Positions 36,667 through 44,967 of a DNA stretch of 64,000 nt are shown piece after piece. The position numbers and the translations under genes are program-made. Origin of the DNA: Longimicrobiales bacterium (GTDB lineage Bacteria > Gemmatimonadota > Gemmatimonadetes > Longimicrobiales > Gaopeijiaceae). Positions within the stretch are counted from its first letter, which is position 1; every line of letters begins with the position of its first letter. Location: the NCBI GenBank assembly GCA_029245345.1, contig JAQWPM010000021.1:310001-374000 (forward strand). The letters are read 5' to 3'. The notes beneath the pieces are model-generated. The model was not told the DNA's origin. It did no database searches and was given only the letters and a program-made list of their open reading frames with translations.

Positions 36667-38345
36667 GCTCCGCCCTCCGCGGTATCACCGGGAAGCCCAG
36701 GGAGATAGATCAAGAAATGCGCACCGCCCTCGGGTGCTCGCTCCACTAGCGTCACTCCTTGGTGGGCTTCAACCGCACGGTGCACCACGGCGAGCCCAAG
36801 CCCGCTGCCCGAGTCCCGGGTCGTAAAGAAGGGATCGAAAATTCGCGCAGCGACCTCGGGATCGACGCCTGGGCCACTATCCCGAACGCTGAGGCTTCGG
36901 GGGTGCGCGATATCAACCCCCCTTGGGCGGACAGGCACAGTCACTTCGGCTGCCGCGACCACTACAGTTCCACCCTGCCCCGCCGACTGTGCCGCATTCA
37001 GCAACAGATTGAATAGGGCCTGGTGAAGCAGGTCTCGGTCCGCCTCGACCCGCACTGGCGTATCGGGCACATCCATGGACAGCGATACGTTCTCGAGATC
37101 TGGGTGCTGCCTAGCAAGCGCCACACAGTGGCGAATCAAATCCCCCAGATCGACGTCCTCGCGTGCTCCAAACTTCATGACCGAGTAATCCAAGAACTCG
37201 GAAAGCAGTCGACTCAGTCGATCTGATTCGGTCAGGACCAGACGTTCCAGCGTCCCTCGATCCTCGGGTGAAATGGTCCGGCCGCTCAGCTGCTCAACAG
37301 AACTTCGGATCGACGCGAGCGGGTTCTTAATCTCGTGGGCCAACGACGCCGACAGAGCCGCAACCACCTCAAGTCGTTCAGCTCTGAAATTCAGCTCGTC
37401 GATGCGCTCCAGGTCAGTGATGTCCTGGAAGATCGCGGTGGCCGAGTCGGACTCCGCGTCGGCCCTCGGGAGTACCGTGGTGCTGACCCCAAGGCGGATC
37501 CGCTTTCCATCGGGGAGTGTCGCGGTGGTCCTGAATCGGGCTACAGGTCTCCCGTCGCGCACCGAGCCCTCCAACACGCCACCCAAGCCGGGTGCGACCG
37601 TCTCGACATTTTCGAGAATGGGTTCCCCAAGAACATCCCGCAGCGGGAGCCCCAGCAGTGCCTCGGCAGCTACGTTGGCGTAGACGAGCCGGCCCTCACC
37701 ATCCACGGTGACGACACCGGTCGCGAGGGTGCCGAGGATGTCGCCAGTATCGAGTCGGAGCTGATGCAGCTCGGACGAGACCTCCCCGAGGGTGGCTCCG
37801 GCCTGCCGGAGACGATCTCCCAGAACCCCGGTGAGGAGTGCGACGATCGTGAATAAGCCGATCTGCGCGGCGACCTCCGGGTTGAAAGTGCTCTGGAATC
37901 CCCATACGAGATCGGCAAAATAGGCGATGCTGGCCAGTCCGCCGATGAGCACCCCGCCCGGAAGCGGAAGAAGCAGTGCGCCCGCACTTATCACCAGGAT
38001 GTAGACTGGCGCGAAATTACTGTCCGGCCCCTGGGTGATATGGACGATCCCGGTCACCAGCGCGACGTCCAGGATCACCTGCGCGTACATGAAATTGTCG
38101 CTCGGTTTGCGACCCAGAAAATGGGTGAACCAGAACGAAGACGCCGTAACCGCCAGGGCGACAAGAAACATGACCGTTGCAACGAGGGTCGCTTCAGGAT
38201 CGACCGAAAGCCAACGGACGAAGGCAGCAACCAGAATGCCCGCGAGCAGTGTGAGTCGCCCGAGGTAGAGCCAACGAAGTAGGGCTCGGCGACCCAATTG
38301 TAGTTGGGGGCCCGACGGAGCCGGGGTCACAGCCGAATCAGCCAC
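36663..38345 (-). CDS. pilS: Membrane sensor histidine kinase, PilS-like
   Basis: The 560-residue kinase has about six membrane helices in the first 175 residues, a PAS domain (about 200-310), a DHp helix with His337 (SASLAHEIKNPLASI) and an ATP-binding domain (about 440-550, with DSGPGV and a G-rich loop GSGLGLAVV). Few residues lie outside the membrane before the PAS domain, as in PilS, which senses unassembled pilin through its membrane part. It precedes pilR with a 4-bp overlap. Start at 38345 gives a plausible cytoplasmic N-terminus. Confidence 0.9.
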   Translation of the reverse strand: MADSAVTPAPSGPQLQLGRRALLRWLYLGRLTLLAGILVAAFVRWLSVDPEATLVATVMFLVALAVTASSFWFTHFLGRKPSDNFMYAQVILDVALVTGIVHITQGPDSNFAPVYILVISAGALLLPLPGGVLIGGLASIAYFADLVWGFQSTFNPEVAAQIGLFTIVALLTGVLGDRLRQAGATLGEVSSELHQLRLDTGDILGTLATGVVTVDGEGRLVYANVAAEALLGLPLRDVLGEPILENVETVAPGLGGVLEGSVRDGRPVARFRTTATLPDGKRIRLGVSTTVLPRADAESDSATAIFQDITDLERIDELNFRAERLEVVAALSASLAHEIKNPLASIRSSVEQLSGRTISPEDRGTLERLVLTESDRLSRLLSEFLDYSVMKFGAREDVDLGDLIRHCVALARQHPDLENVSLSMDVPDTPVRVEADRDLLHQALFNLLLNAAQSAGQGGTVVVAAAEVTVPVRPRGVDIAHPRSLSVRDSGPGVDPEVAARIFDPFFTTRDSGSGLGLAVVHRAVEAHQGVTLVERAPEGGAHFLIYLPGLPGDTAEGGA

Positions 38346-38387
38346 GATGCCAGTCTCAGGTCACAGGATCCAACGGAGTCTTAGTGT

Positions 38388-38412
38388 CCCCGCTACAGCC
38401 ATAGTAGCGGGG
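38388..38412 (-). terminator. Hairpin after the receiver-DHp gene
   Basis: A perfect 9-bp GC-rich stem (38388-38396 with 38404-38412) with a 7-nt loop lies 65 bp after the stop of the receiver-DHp gene and 43 bp before pilS. The T-tract on the minus strand is missing (ACACTAAG), so it is only a probable terminator. A second, imperfect hairpin lies at about 38417-38451. Confidence 0.45.
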
Positions 38413-38477
38413 CTTCGCATTCTGCAACACCCGTGGGGTGGCATAATGCGAGCCCGCGTGGCCGGCGCCCGTATCAG

Positions 38478-39020
38478 TCAATCCTCTACGAGCCGGAGGT
38501 GTTTTGAGTCGACGATCATGTCGCGCATGCGGCGAAGCTGCGCCTGAGTAACCTCGAGAGCCTCCCGGACCTCTGGGTCTTCGATGTCTAACAGGAGCAG
38601 TTGAACTTCGGCCAGAGCGGACGTCAGCGGATTGTTAAGGTCGTGTCGCACACGGGAGATCTCTGTGAGAACACCACGGAGCTCCAGCATCAGCCCCGGC
38701 CGATCGTTCGAAGCAGACGCAAAATCGGCGACGTCGGTCGCTGCGTGGCGACGGCCGAAGCCAACCGTACGGATCCGTCGGTCCTCAGCATCCACGATCC
38801 CGAGCACCCACGAGGGGTCGGCCGGCGCGATGAGCGCTGCAAGTACCATGACCTCGCTGTCCGGCCGCGAAGCGCGATCAAGGAGAACGAGCCCCGGGTC
38901 ACGGGACTCGAGCTGCCCCAATTCGTGGGCATCCGCCAACACCGTAGGCGGGTTCTCCGGCCGGCTCAGCGCCGCGAAAACGTCCGCCTGATCCGAAATT
39001 AAATATACAGGCCGTTGCAT
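38478..39020 (-). CDS. Orphan receiver-like plus DHp (histidine phosphotransfer) protein without ATPase domain
   Basis: I know no named family for this 180-residue protein. Its N-terminal half resembles a receiver: VYLISDQADVF (Asp10) and GLVLLDRASRP (Asp48 at the phospho-acceptor place). The C-terminal half is a histidine-kinase DHp helical hairpin with His126 in SRVRHDLNNPLTSALAEVQ. The chain ends at residue 180, so no catalytic ATP-binding domain is present. I start at 39020, where AGGGAG precedes the ATG at 9 nt; longer frames to 39083 would overlap the divergent gene. A phosphotransfer role, comparable in principle to Spo0B or ChpT, is inference. It is upstream of pilS on the same strand. 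Confidence 0.7.
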   Translation of the reverse strand: MQRPVYLISDQADVFAALSRPENPPTVLADAHELGQLESRDPGLVLLDRASRPDSEVMVLAALIAPADPSWVLGIVDAEDRRIRTVGFGRRHAATDVADFASASNDRPGLMLELRGVLTEISRVRHDLNNPLTSALAEVQLLLLDIEDPEVREALEVTQAQLRRMRDMIVDSKHLRLVED

Positions 39021-39063
39021 CTGTTGTGGCTCCCTCAGAGTGTCCTGGCCGGAAAGGTGGCCC

Positions 39064-41118
39064 ATGACCACATTGTCGGCCATGCCCGCTCATAGGATAA
39101 CTCCCGCGCGGATCGTCGGCTGGGCTCTGCTCGCGCTTTCGGCCCTGCCGCTACACCGCCTCCTGGCCCCTGAGCGCACCGGGTCCGCGGGTATTTCGAC
39201 CCGGGCGAGTGCTGAAGCAGCGTGGAATTCCGGCTGGTTGGGATCGCTAATCGTGATCGTGTTGGCGGCGATCATCTCCAGAGCCACACCGACCGACCGC
39301 CTGAAGACTGCCACGAACGCGGCCGTCTCCGCGCTCGCCGCCGTCCCGGGGCGTAACTTCGCCGTGCTCATCGGGATGGGCACCGCCGGGCTGGCCGCAC
39401 TCACTGCCGTCTTCGTCCATGGGGCTGAGCCAACCTCCGTCGACGAACTCGTGCAACTTCTCCACGCACGCGCGATATCGGGTGCTGGACTGACCCTGCC
39501 ACTGGAGAACGCCACCGCGAGCTGGGCCGTTCAAAACGGGGTATTTACCGAGTCCGGATGGGCCTCCATCTATCCTCCTCTCCATACCGTCCTCTTGGCA
39601 GGCGCCCTGCTGGTGGGCGTTCCGTGGCTGCTCGGCCCCTTGGCTATCGGCTTAGCCACCGCAGCCTTCTCGTTGGGGTTAGACCGGGTCTTGGACGACA
39701 CCCGCCTCTCGCGTGCGTCGGCGACGCTCCTCGCCGTTTGTCCGTTCTGGCTCCTTTTGGGCAGCACATACTTGAGCCACTCGACCGCCGCCGCCGGGGT
39801 GTGCCTGGTCTTCTGGGCTGCCGCGCGGGCGCGCACCCCAAGCTTGCGGTCATTTCTGCTACTCGGAGCGGCGGTCGGCTTCACAATTTGTGTCAGGCCA
39901 TGGACGGGACTCGTGCTCTCTGCAGCCATCGTTTCCACAGTCACCGTCCAACCCCTTTGGCCTCGGACTACAACACGGGATCGCGTCACCGCGGCCACGT
40001 CCTTCGTTCTGGGCGGCGTGCCGTTCGCCGGATTCCTATTCTGGTGGAATACGAGCCTCTTCGGTGCTCCCACGCGCTTGGGGTACTCCGCCGCGTTCGG
40101 GCCGTCTCACGGCCTTGGCTTTCATACGGATCCGTGGGGTAACGTATACGGCATGCTTGAGGCGGTCGCCTACTCGGGCGCTGACCTCATCCAGCTCAGC
40201 GCCCACCTCATGGAGTCGCCTCTCCCTGCCCTGTTGGTCGTCGGGGCAGCGCTCGCGGCTGGGGCGCGATACCGGGGCATGTGGACGCTGATTGCGTGGG
40301 GGGGCGCAGGCGTCCTCGGGAACGCGCTCTATTGGCACCACGGCGTACACATGGGTCCACGCATGTTGTTTGAAACGACCCCAGCGTGGATTGCAGCAGC
40401 GGTTTGCGGCGGCCACGCACTCGCGACATCGTCGCCCTTCCGGACTCGCTGGGTGCGAAACGTCGCAACATGGGCCCTCCTTCTCACTCTGGTTGGATCG
40501 GTGGTGCTCGCCCCAGGCCTCATCTTGGCACAAAAACGATCCCAAGAAGACAGCCCCAAGCTTGGGGCCCACGCTCTGCCTCCACCTCGGGCCGTGGTGT
40601 TCGTGCATGGGAGTTGGGCATCTCGCGTGTCGGCTCGACTGGCCGCTTCGGGAATGCGTAGAGATTCGATCGAAACAGCGCTCCGCCGGAATGACATATG
40701 TAAGGTCGACACGTTCAGCCGGACCGAAATCACGACACGCACGACGACCGAGATGGACCTAGACGCACAGCCAGGCTATCCGCCGAATTTGGCCGTCCGA
40801 GCCCTCTCTCCTGGCAACGTCGTACGGATAGAGCCTTCCCGTCCGCTCACCTCCGCGTGCGCGAGGGAGGCCCGATCGGATCGTTTCGGATCTATCGAAC
40901 TCGAGTCTCTGCTGTGGCGACTACCGCCACTGCCGGGCGCTGACATTATCCTGGCCCGAGACATGGGCCCGGCCGGAAACGTCCCGGTACTCGAGCTCTA
41001 CGAATACACACCCTACGTGTACATCGACGGGCCGAATGGACTGCGGCTCCTAGCCTACGATGTGGGTATGGAATTGGCTTGGGGGGGGCCGACACTTCCT
41101 ACCGGGGGCGCGAAATAG
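39064..41118 (+). CDS. Multispanning GT-C type membrane protein (ArnT/PMT-like), putative
   Basis: A 684-residue integral membrane protein with ten or more predicted helices and a periplasmic C-terminal domain of about 170 residues. The first loop contains SVDELVQLLHARAISGAG, with an acidic residue pair in the place used by ArnT and protein-mannosyltransferase relatives, and IYPPLHTVLLAGALLVGVP follows as in that superfamily. Which glycan it handles is unknown. The ATG at 39064 is preferred over the GTG at 39040 because AAAGGTGG lies just before it. It is divergent from the receiver-DHp gene with 43 bp between starts, so the two may share a control region. Confidence 0.65.
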   Translation: MTTLSAMPAHRITPARIVGWALLALSALPLHRLLAPERTGSAGISTRASAEAAWNSGWLGSLIVIVLAAIISRATPTDRLKTATNAAVSALAAVPGRNFAVLIGMGTAGLAALTAVFVHGAEPTSVDELVQLLHARAISGAGLTLPLENATASWAVQNGVFTESGWASIYPPLHTVLLAGALLVGVPWLLGPLAIGLATAAFSLGLDRVLDDTRLSRASATLLAVCPFWLLLGSTYLSHSTAAAGVCLVFWAAARARTPSLRSFLLLGAAVGFTICVRPWTGLVLSAAIVSTVTVQPLWPRTTTRDRVTAATSFVLGGVPFAGFLFWWNTSLFGAPTRLGYSAAFGPSHGLGFHTDPWGNVYGMLEAVAYSGADLIQLSAHLMESPLPALLVVGAALAAGARYRGMWTLIAWGGAGVLGNALYWHHGVHMGPRMLFETTPAWIAAAVCGGHALATSSPFRTRWVRNVATWALLLTLVGSVVLAPGLILAQKRSQEDSPKLGAHALPPPRAVVFVHGSWASRVSARLAASGMRRDSIETALRRNDICKVDTFSRTEITTRTTTEMDLDAQPGYPPNLAVRALSPGNVVRIEPSRPLTSACAREARSDRFGSIELESLLWRLPPLPGADIILARDMGPAGNVPVLELYEYTPYVYIDGPNGLRLLAYDVGMELAWGGPTLPTGGAK

Positions 41119-41178
41119 CGCGCACTTCTCCAGCGAGCGCTTGCTGACCCGCGATCCACGGTCGCAGCTAAGAGCAGG

Positions 41179-41949
41179 TCAGCGAGACTCGGGAAGTTCG
41201 AGGACCTGCCCGGCGTAAATACGGCTACCTCGGAGACCATTCGTCCGCCTCAGATCGTCCACAGTCGTTCCATGTCGACGCGCAATCGTCCAAAGTGAGT
41301 CGCCGGACCGCACTGTGTAGTCGACCTGAGCGATGCGATCGGCAGAACGAGTCATGATGCCGCCGACGTAAGAAGCATACTGCTGGGGGAAGATGGCAAC
41401 GTGATAATGCGCGGGATAGCGCTCTCGAGTCGCCTCGAGCACTCCGCTTCCCTCAAGAGACCCAAGAACACCTTCCAGCCAATTACGACAGTTCCGGTTC
41501 CGGCTGTAGCGGAGATCAATGGCCATACCAGTCGGGTGGACCGATCGCTCCGAAGCGTTGCGCGGCTGGCGTGTCGTGGGCCGAGTCAGGCTCGTCACCA
41601 CGAGCTGTTCTCCACAGGCCGCTCGGTATTGCTGTGACAGCCGCTCTACAAAGAGCGAGACCTCGGGCCGAGCAAACGGGAACGATACGGCATGGAGTTG
41701 GAAGTTGCGGTTCGGGCGGATCCGCACGAGCCAGCCCTTCGACGCGAAGTACTCAATGCGGTCACCCGTGTCGATAAAGGTGTAGTCGTGTTGCCTCGCG
41801 ACCGAGTTCTGGCGGTCGAGCGATGCGGCCGATCCCCGGAGACTCTGCGCGAAAGCTGGAGACGCGACACTGCCCGCAAGAATCACCGCCGCCAAAAGGC
41901 AGCCGATTCCACGCAGTCCCATCGAATCCGATAGATCGACTCTCTTCAT
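41179..41949 (-). CDS. Secreted M15-like (D-Ala-D-Ala carboxypeptidase fold) protein with LysM domain
   Basis: A 256-residue exported protein, close to DUF5715 proteins as far as I can tell. A signal peptide ends SPAFAQ. The central domain has SVHPTGMAIDL and AHYHVAIF, which look like the two zinc-ligand segments of M15 DD/LD-carboxypeptidases (His-x6-Asp and His-x-His). The C-terminal LysM domain (YTVRSGDSLWTIARRHGTT...) binds peptidoglycan. A cell-wall peptidase or binding function follows from this. The ATG at 41949 has AGGA at 5 nt; a longer frame to 42009 is less likely. Catalytic activity is not certain because the second ligand context differs from VanY. Confidence 0.75.
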   Translation of the reverse strand: MKRVDLSDSMGLRGIGCLLAAVILAGSVASPAFAQSLRGSAASLDRQNSVARQHDYTFIDTGDRIEYFASKGWLVRIRPNRNFQLHAVSFPFARPEVSLFVERLSQQYRAACGEQLVVTSLTRPTTRQPRNASERSVHPTGMAIDLRYSRNRNCRNWLEGVLGSLEGSGVLEATRERYPAHYHVAIFPQQYASYVGGIMTRSADRIAQVDYTVRSGDSLWTIARRHGTTVDDLRRTNGLRGSRIYAGQVLELPESR

Positions 41950-42006
41950 CACCGTCCTACGAGAGAAACCTCTACCCACCATCCGACCTACAACGGCCGT
42001 AAGGAT

Positions 42007-42025
42007 CATATGTAAACATATGTTT
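42007..42025. promoter_or_regulatory. CATATG direct repeats and palindrome upstream of the LysM gene
   Basis: Two CATATG copies (42007-42012 and 42017-42022) are spaced 10 bp, one helical turn. The second lies in the perfect 12-bp palindrome AAACATATGTTT (42014-42025). The location is 58 bp upstream of the LysM gene start. It could be an operator or part of an AT-rich promoter. Confidence 0.3.
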
Positions 42026-42108
42026 CACAGCGCACAAGTTTGCTTCTCCTACTTATGACCCACGCGACGAAGCTGGAACTTCCTCCCTCGGTGGCGAACG
42101 ACGGGAGA

Positions 42109-42135
42109 GGTGGGCGATCCATAGGATCGCCCACC
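42109..42135 (-). terminator. Terminator of the superoxide dismutase gene
   Basis: A perfect 12-bp stem (42109-42120 with 42124-42135) with a 3-nt loop, 30 bp beyond the sod stop. The minus-strand sequence after the stem is TCTCCCGTCG, so the T-tract is poor, but the stem is very stable. Confidence 0.65.
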
Positions 42136-42165
42136 CGCTTCCAATCGTGGCAGTATCGGCGTTGA

Positions 42166-42786
42166 TCAGCCCTTTGCTGCTGAGTATCGGGCGCCAACCA
42201 CGTCCCAGTTAACCACATTCCAGAAGGACGTCAGGTAATCAGGGCGCCGGTTCTGGTAATTCAAATAGTACGCGTGCTCCCAGACGTCTACACCGAGGAT
42301 CGGCGTCATCCCCTGCATAACGGGGCTGTCCTGATTCGCGGTCGCAAAGCACTGCAAGCCGCCTTGGCCATCCACGCACAGCCACCCCCAGCCGGATCCG
42401 AACTGCGCACCTGCTGCCGCCTGGAACTTGGACTTGAAGTCGTCGAGTGAACCAAAAGCCGAATCAATCGCGGCCGCGAGGTCATCCGACGGCGCTGAGG
42501 CCCCACCGGGCGTCATGACATCCCAGAAGAGCGCATGGTTCACATATCCACCGCCGTTGTTACGAACCGCGCCCCGAATCCCCTCTGGAAGCGCGTCGAG
42601 ATCGGAAAGCAGATCATCGGCAGACTTGCCATGTAAGTCCGCGTGCCCCTCGATCGCGGCATTTAGCTTTGCGGTATAACCGGCGTGATGTTTGCCATGG
42701 TGGATCTCCATGGTACGGGCATCGATGTTGGGCTCGAGCGCATTGTGCGCATAACCCAACTCGGGAAGATCGAACGGATAGGCCAT
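42166..42786 (-). CDS. Superoxide dismutase, Fe/Mn family
   Basis: The enzyme disproportionates superoxide in the cytoplasm. The 206-residue protein begins [18 protein letters not shown]. The metal ligands are His29 ([10 protein letters not shown]), the His in YVNHALFWD, and Asp and His in [20 protein letters not shown] start at 42786 (AAGGAG at good distance); a frame extension to 42906 overlaps the divergent dinB gene. Fe versus Mn preference cannot be decided safely by eye. It has its own terminator and is divergent from dinB with about 90 bp between starts, which must hold both promoters. Confidence 0.95.
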   Translation of the reverse strand: MAYPFDLPELGYAHNALEPNIDARTMEIHHGKHHAGYTAKLNAAIEGHADLHGKSADDLLSDLDALPEGIRGAVRNNGGGYVNHALFWDVMTPGGASAPSDDLAAAIDSAFGSLDDFKSKFQAAAGAQFGSGWGWLCVDGQGGLQCFATANQDSPVMQGMTPILGVDVWEHAYYLNYQNRRPDYLTSFWNVVNWDVVGARYSAAKG

Positions 42787-42877
42787 GTAAGTAGGCTCCT
42801 TGGCATTGTCGTTGTTTCGCAGGAGATTGTACCCCGGTCGGTTCCCCTCAGCAAACCGTTGGAAATCGGGTCCATTG

Positions 42878-44134
42878 GTGCAGGAATCCTCAACCTCAAG
42901 GCGCATCCTCCTCGTCGACTGTGACGCGTTCTTCGTTCAGGTCGCGCGCCTAGAAGACCCGGAAGGGGCAGGCCGCGCGGATTGCCTCATCGTCGGGGGC
43001 TCCGCAACCGGCCGAGGCGTTGTCACTTCAGCGTCCTACGCCGCCCGAGCGTTCGGAGTGCGCTCCGCGATGCCGACCGCACATGCGCTGCGCCTGTGCC
43101 CTCAAGCCAAGGTGGCAAGCGTTCCCCGCGGAGCGATCAGTGCCCGAAGTCTGGTAGTGCGCGAGGCCCTCGAAGACCTCTCGCCCGTGGTGCAACCTGC
43201 CTCGGTAGATGAATTCTATCTCGACCTTTCGGGGACAGAACGACTCTTCGCTGGAGAAACGCTGGAAGCGACGGCTTGGAGAATCCGGCAGGAAGTGTTG
43301 GAGCGCTCAGAGATCTCGGTCTCCATTGGGGCTGGCACGCGTCGGGTCATCGCGAAGCTCGCGACTAGCTACGCAAAACCGGCTGGCGTCCACGTCGTAC
43401 TTCCGGGAGCAGAGGAGTCCTTTCTCCGCCAACTCGACCTCGCAGACATTCCGGGGATCGGGCCAGCTTTGGTCGAGACCCTCGCGAAGAAGGGACTCAC
43501 GCGGGTGGACGACGCGTGGAACGTCCAAACGGAGTGGTTACAGCGCTGGCTTGGTGAACGGCGCGGCATGTGGCTGTATCAGCGTATTCGGGGCATCGAT
43601 TCGAGCGAGGTGGACCCTCATGAGCGAAGGAAGTCGATCTCGTCGGAGCGCACCTTTTTCGATGACATCGACGACGACGATGAGCTCGAGCGCCGCCTGC
43701 TGAAGCTCACCGGGTCCGTCGGCCGGACCTTACGCGGCAAGTCGTCGAGAGCACGCACCATCACGATCAAGCTACGCGACTTCGACTTCAAGACGCGCCA
43801 ACACAGCCGGACGGTGCCCGAGCCCATCGAGTCCGATGCCGCGATCTACGATGTCGCCAAGGCCCTCCTCTGGGACCTTCGTACCGACCGCCGAGTCCCC
43901 GTACGCCTAGTTGGAGTCGGGCTCAGTGGCTTGACCGGATCCGATGATGCCCCGCAACTCGGTCTCTTCGCGGAACCGGTGGCGGGGGAGACCGAACGAG
44001 AACGCACCGTCTCCCGTACTGTGGACGAACTGCGCAACCGATTCGGCAGCGAAGCCGTGATGCCTGGCCTCCTTGTGGAAGGCTGGGATAGGAAGAAGAG
44101 CAAGAATCCACCGGACGGAGAGAAATCGAAGTGA
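42878..44134 (+). CDS. dinB: DNA polymerase IV (Y-family translesion polymerase)
   Basis: DinB copies past damaged bases. The palm residues appear in LLVDCDAFF (usual form DMDAFF) and [11 protein letters not shown] (usual form SIDEAYLD), so the Asp-Asp-Glu set is retained. A helix-hairpin-helix stretch ([17 protein letters not shown]) marks the thumb. Near the C-terminus, QLGLF is a canonical sliding-clamp binding motif. The start is uncertain: GTG 42878, TTG 42875, or an upstream ATG at 42800 that adds unrelated residues. I prefer 42878, giving 418 residues. It overlaps the BtpA-family gene by 4 bp. Confidence 0.88.
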   Translation: MQESSTSRRILLVDCDAFFVQVARLEDPEGAGRADCLIVGGSATGRGVVTSASYAARAFGVRSAMPTAHALRLCPQAKVASVPRGAISARSLVVREALEDLSPVVQPASVDEFYLDLSGTERLFAGETLEATAWRIRQEVLERSEISVSIGAGTRRVIAKLATSYAKPAGVHVVLPGAEESFLRQLDLADIPGIGPALVETLAKKGLTRVDDAWNVQTEWLQRWLGERRGMWLYQRIRGIDSSEVDPHERRKSISSERTFFDDIDDDDELERRLLKLTGSVGRTLRGKSSRARTITIKLRDFDFKTRQHSRTVPEPIESDAAIYDVAKALLWDLRTDRRVPVRLVGVGLSGLTGSDDAPQLGLFAEPVAGETERERTVSRTVDELRNRFGSEAVMPGLLVEGWDRKKSKNPPDGEKSK

Positions 44135-44946
44135 CTGCCGAAACTCACATGCCAGGATTGTCTTCAGTTTGGCCGTCGGGGCATCCCTTGATTGGGATGG
44201 TCCACCTGCTGCCACTCCCAGGGTCCCCGCGCTGGGGCGGATCAATGCACCGAGTCCTCGATCGAGCTGAAGCAGATGCGAACGCTCTCGCCAAAGCTGG
44301 TTTCGACGGTGTGATCGTGGAGAACTTCGGCGACGTGCCCTTCTTCCCGGATGTGGTGCCCCCGGAGACGATCGCTGCGCTCACCTCAGCCGTGTCACGC
44401 GTCGCCTCCTGCTCCAGTGCCCCAGTCGGCGTGAACGTGCTGCGGAATGATGCACGCGCGGCTCTAGGCATCGCCGTTGCCACCGAGGCGCGTTTCATTC
44501 GTGTCAACGTGCACACGGGGTCGATGTGGACCGACCAGGGTCTGATCGAAGGGCGCGCTCACGAGACGATGCGCGCACGACGAGAACTCGGCATGGACGT
44601 AGCCGTACTTGCGGACGTCTTCGTGAAACACGCCACGCCACCCACTGACGCAACGCTCGACGACGCGGCCAACGATACGTTCCATCGCGGCCTCGCCGAT
44701 GCTCTGATTGTCTCGGGCCGCGGCACCGGATTGGAAACGGAGCTCAAAGACGTCCAGACCGTTCGGGCCACCGCACCTGATGTGCCGTTGTTGATCGGGA
44801 GCGGAATGAACGTCGAGAACGGCCCCGGCCTACTCGCGTTAGCCGACGGAGCCATCGTGGGATCGGCGGTCATGAATGAAGGACGGCCCGGATCCGGAAT
44901 CGATCCGGTCCGGGCCGCAGCCTTCATATCCGCTGTGCGAGGCTAA
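44131..44946 (+). CDS. BtpA-family TIM-barrel protein
   Basis: BtpA proteins are TIM-barrel relatives first named for photosystem I biogenesis in cyanobacteria. Homologues (SgcQ type) are widespread in non-phototrophs with unknown substrates. The 271 residues show the family signature MVHLLPLPGSPRWGGSM, VIVENFGDVPFFPD, and RVNVHTGSMWTDQG, followed by DVFVKHATP and a phosphate-binding-like segment (LLIGSGMNVENG). The GTG start overlaps the dinB stop by 4 bp. No phototrophy genes are visible in this window. The metabolic role here is unknown. Confidence 0.85.
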   Translation: MTAETHMPGLSSVWPSGHPLIGMVHLLPLPGSPRWGGSMHRVLDRAEADANALAKAGFDGVIVENFGDVPFFPDVVPPETIAALTSAVSRVASCSSAPVGVNVLRNDARAALGIAVATEARFIRVNVHTGSMWTDQGLIEGRAHETMRARRELGMDVAVLADVFVKHATPPTDATLDDAANDTFHRGLADALIVSGRGTGLETELKDVQTVRATAPDVPLLIGSGMNVENGPGLLALADGAIVGSAVMNEGRPGSGIDPVRAAAFISAVRG

Positions 44947-44967
44947 GCCCTCGCAGCTGACTACAAG

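Noticed and set aside
36454-36826. Plus-strand frames across the pilR/pilS junction
   Set aside because: They mirror the receiver domain and kinase C-terminus, which have complete motif sets on the minus strand.
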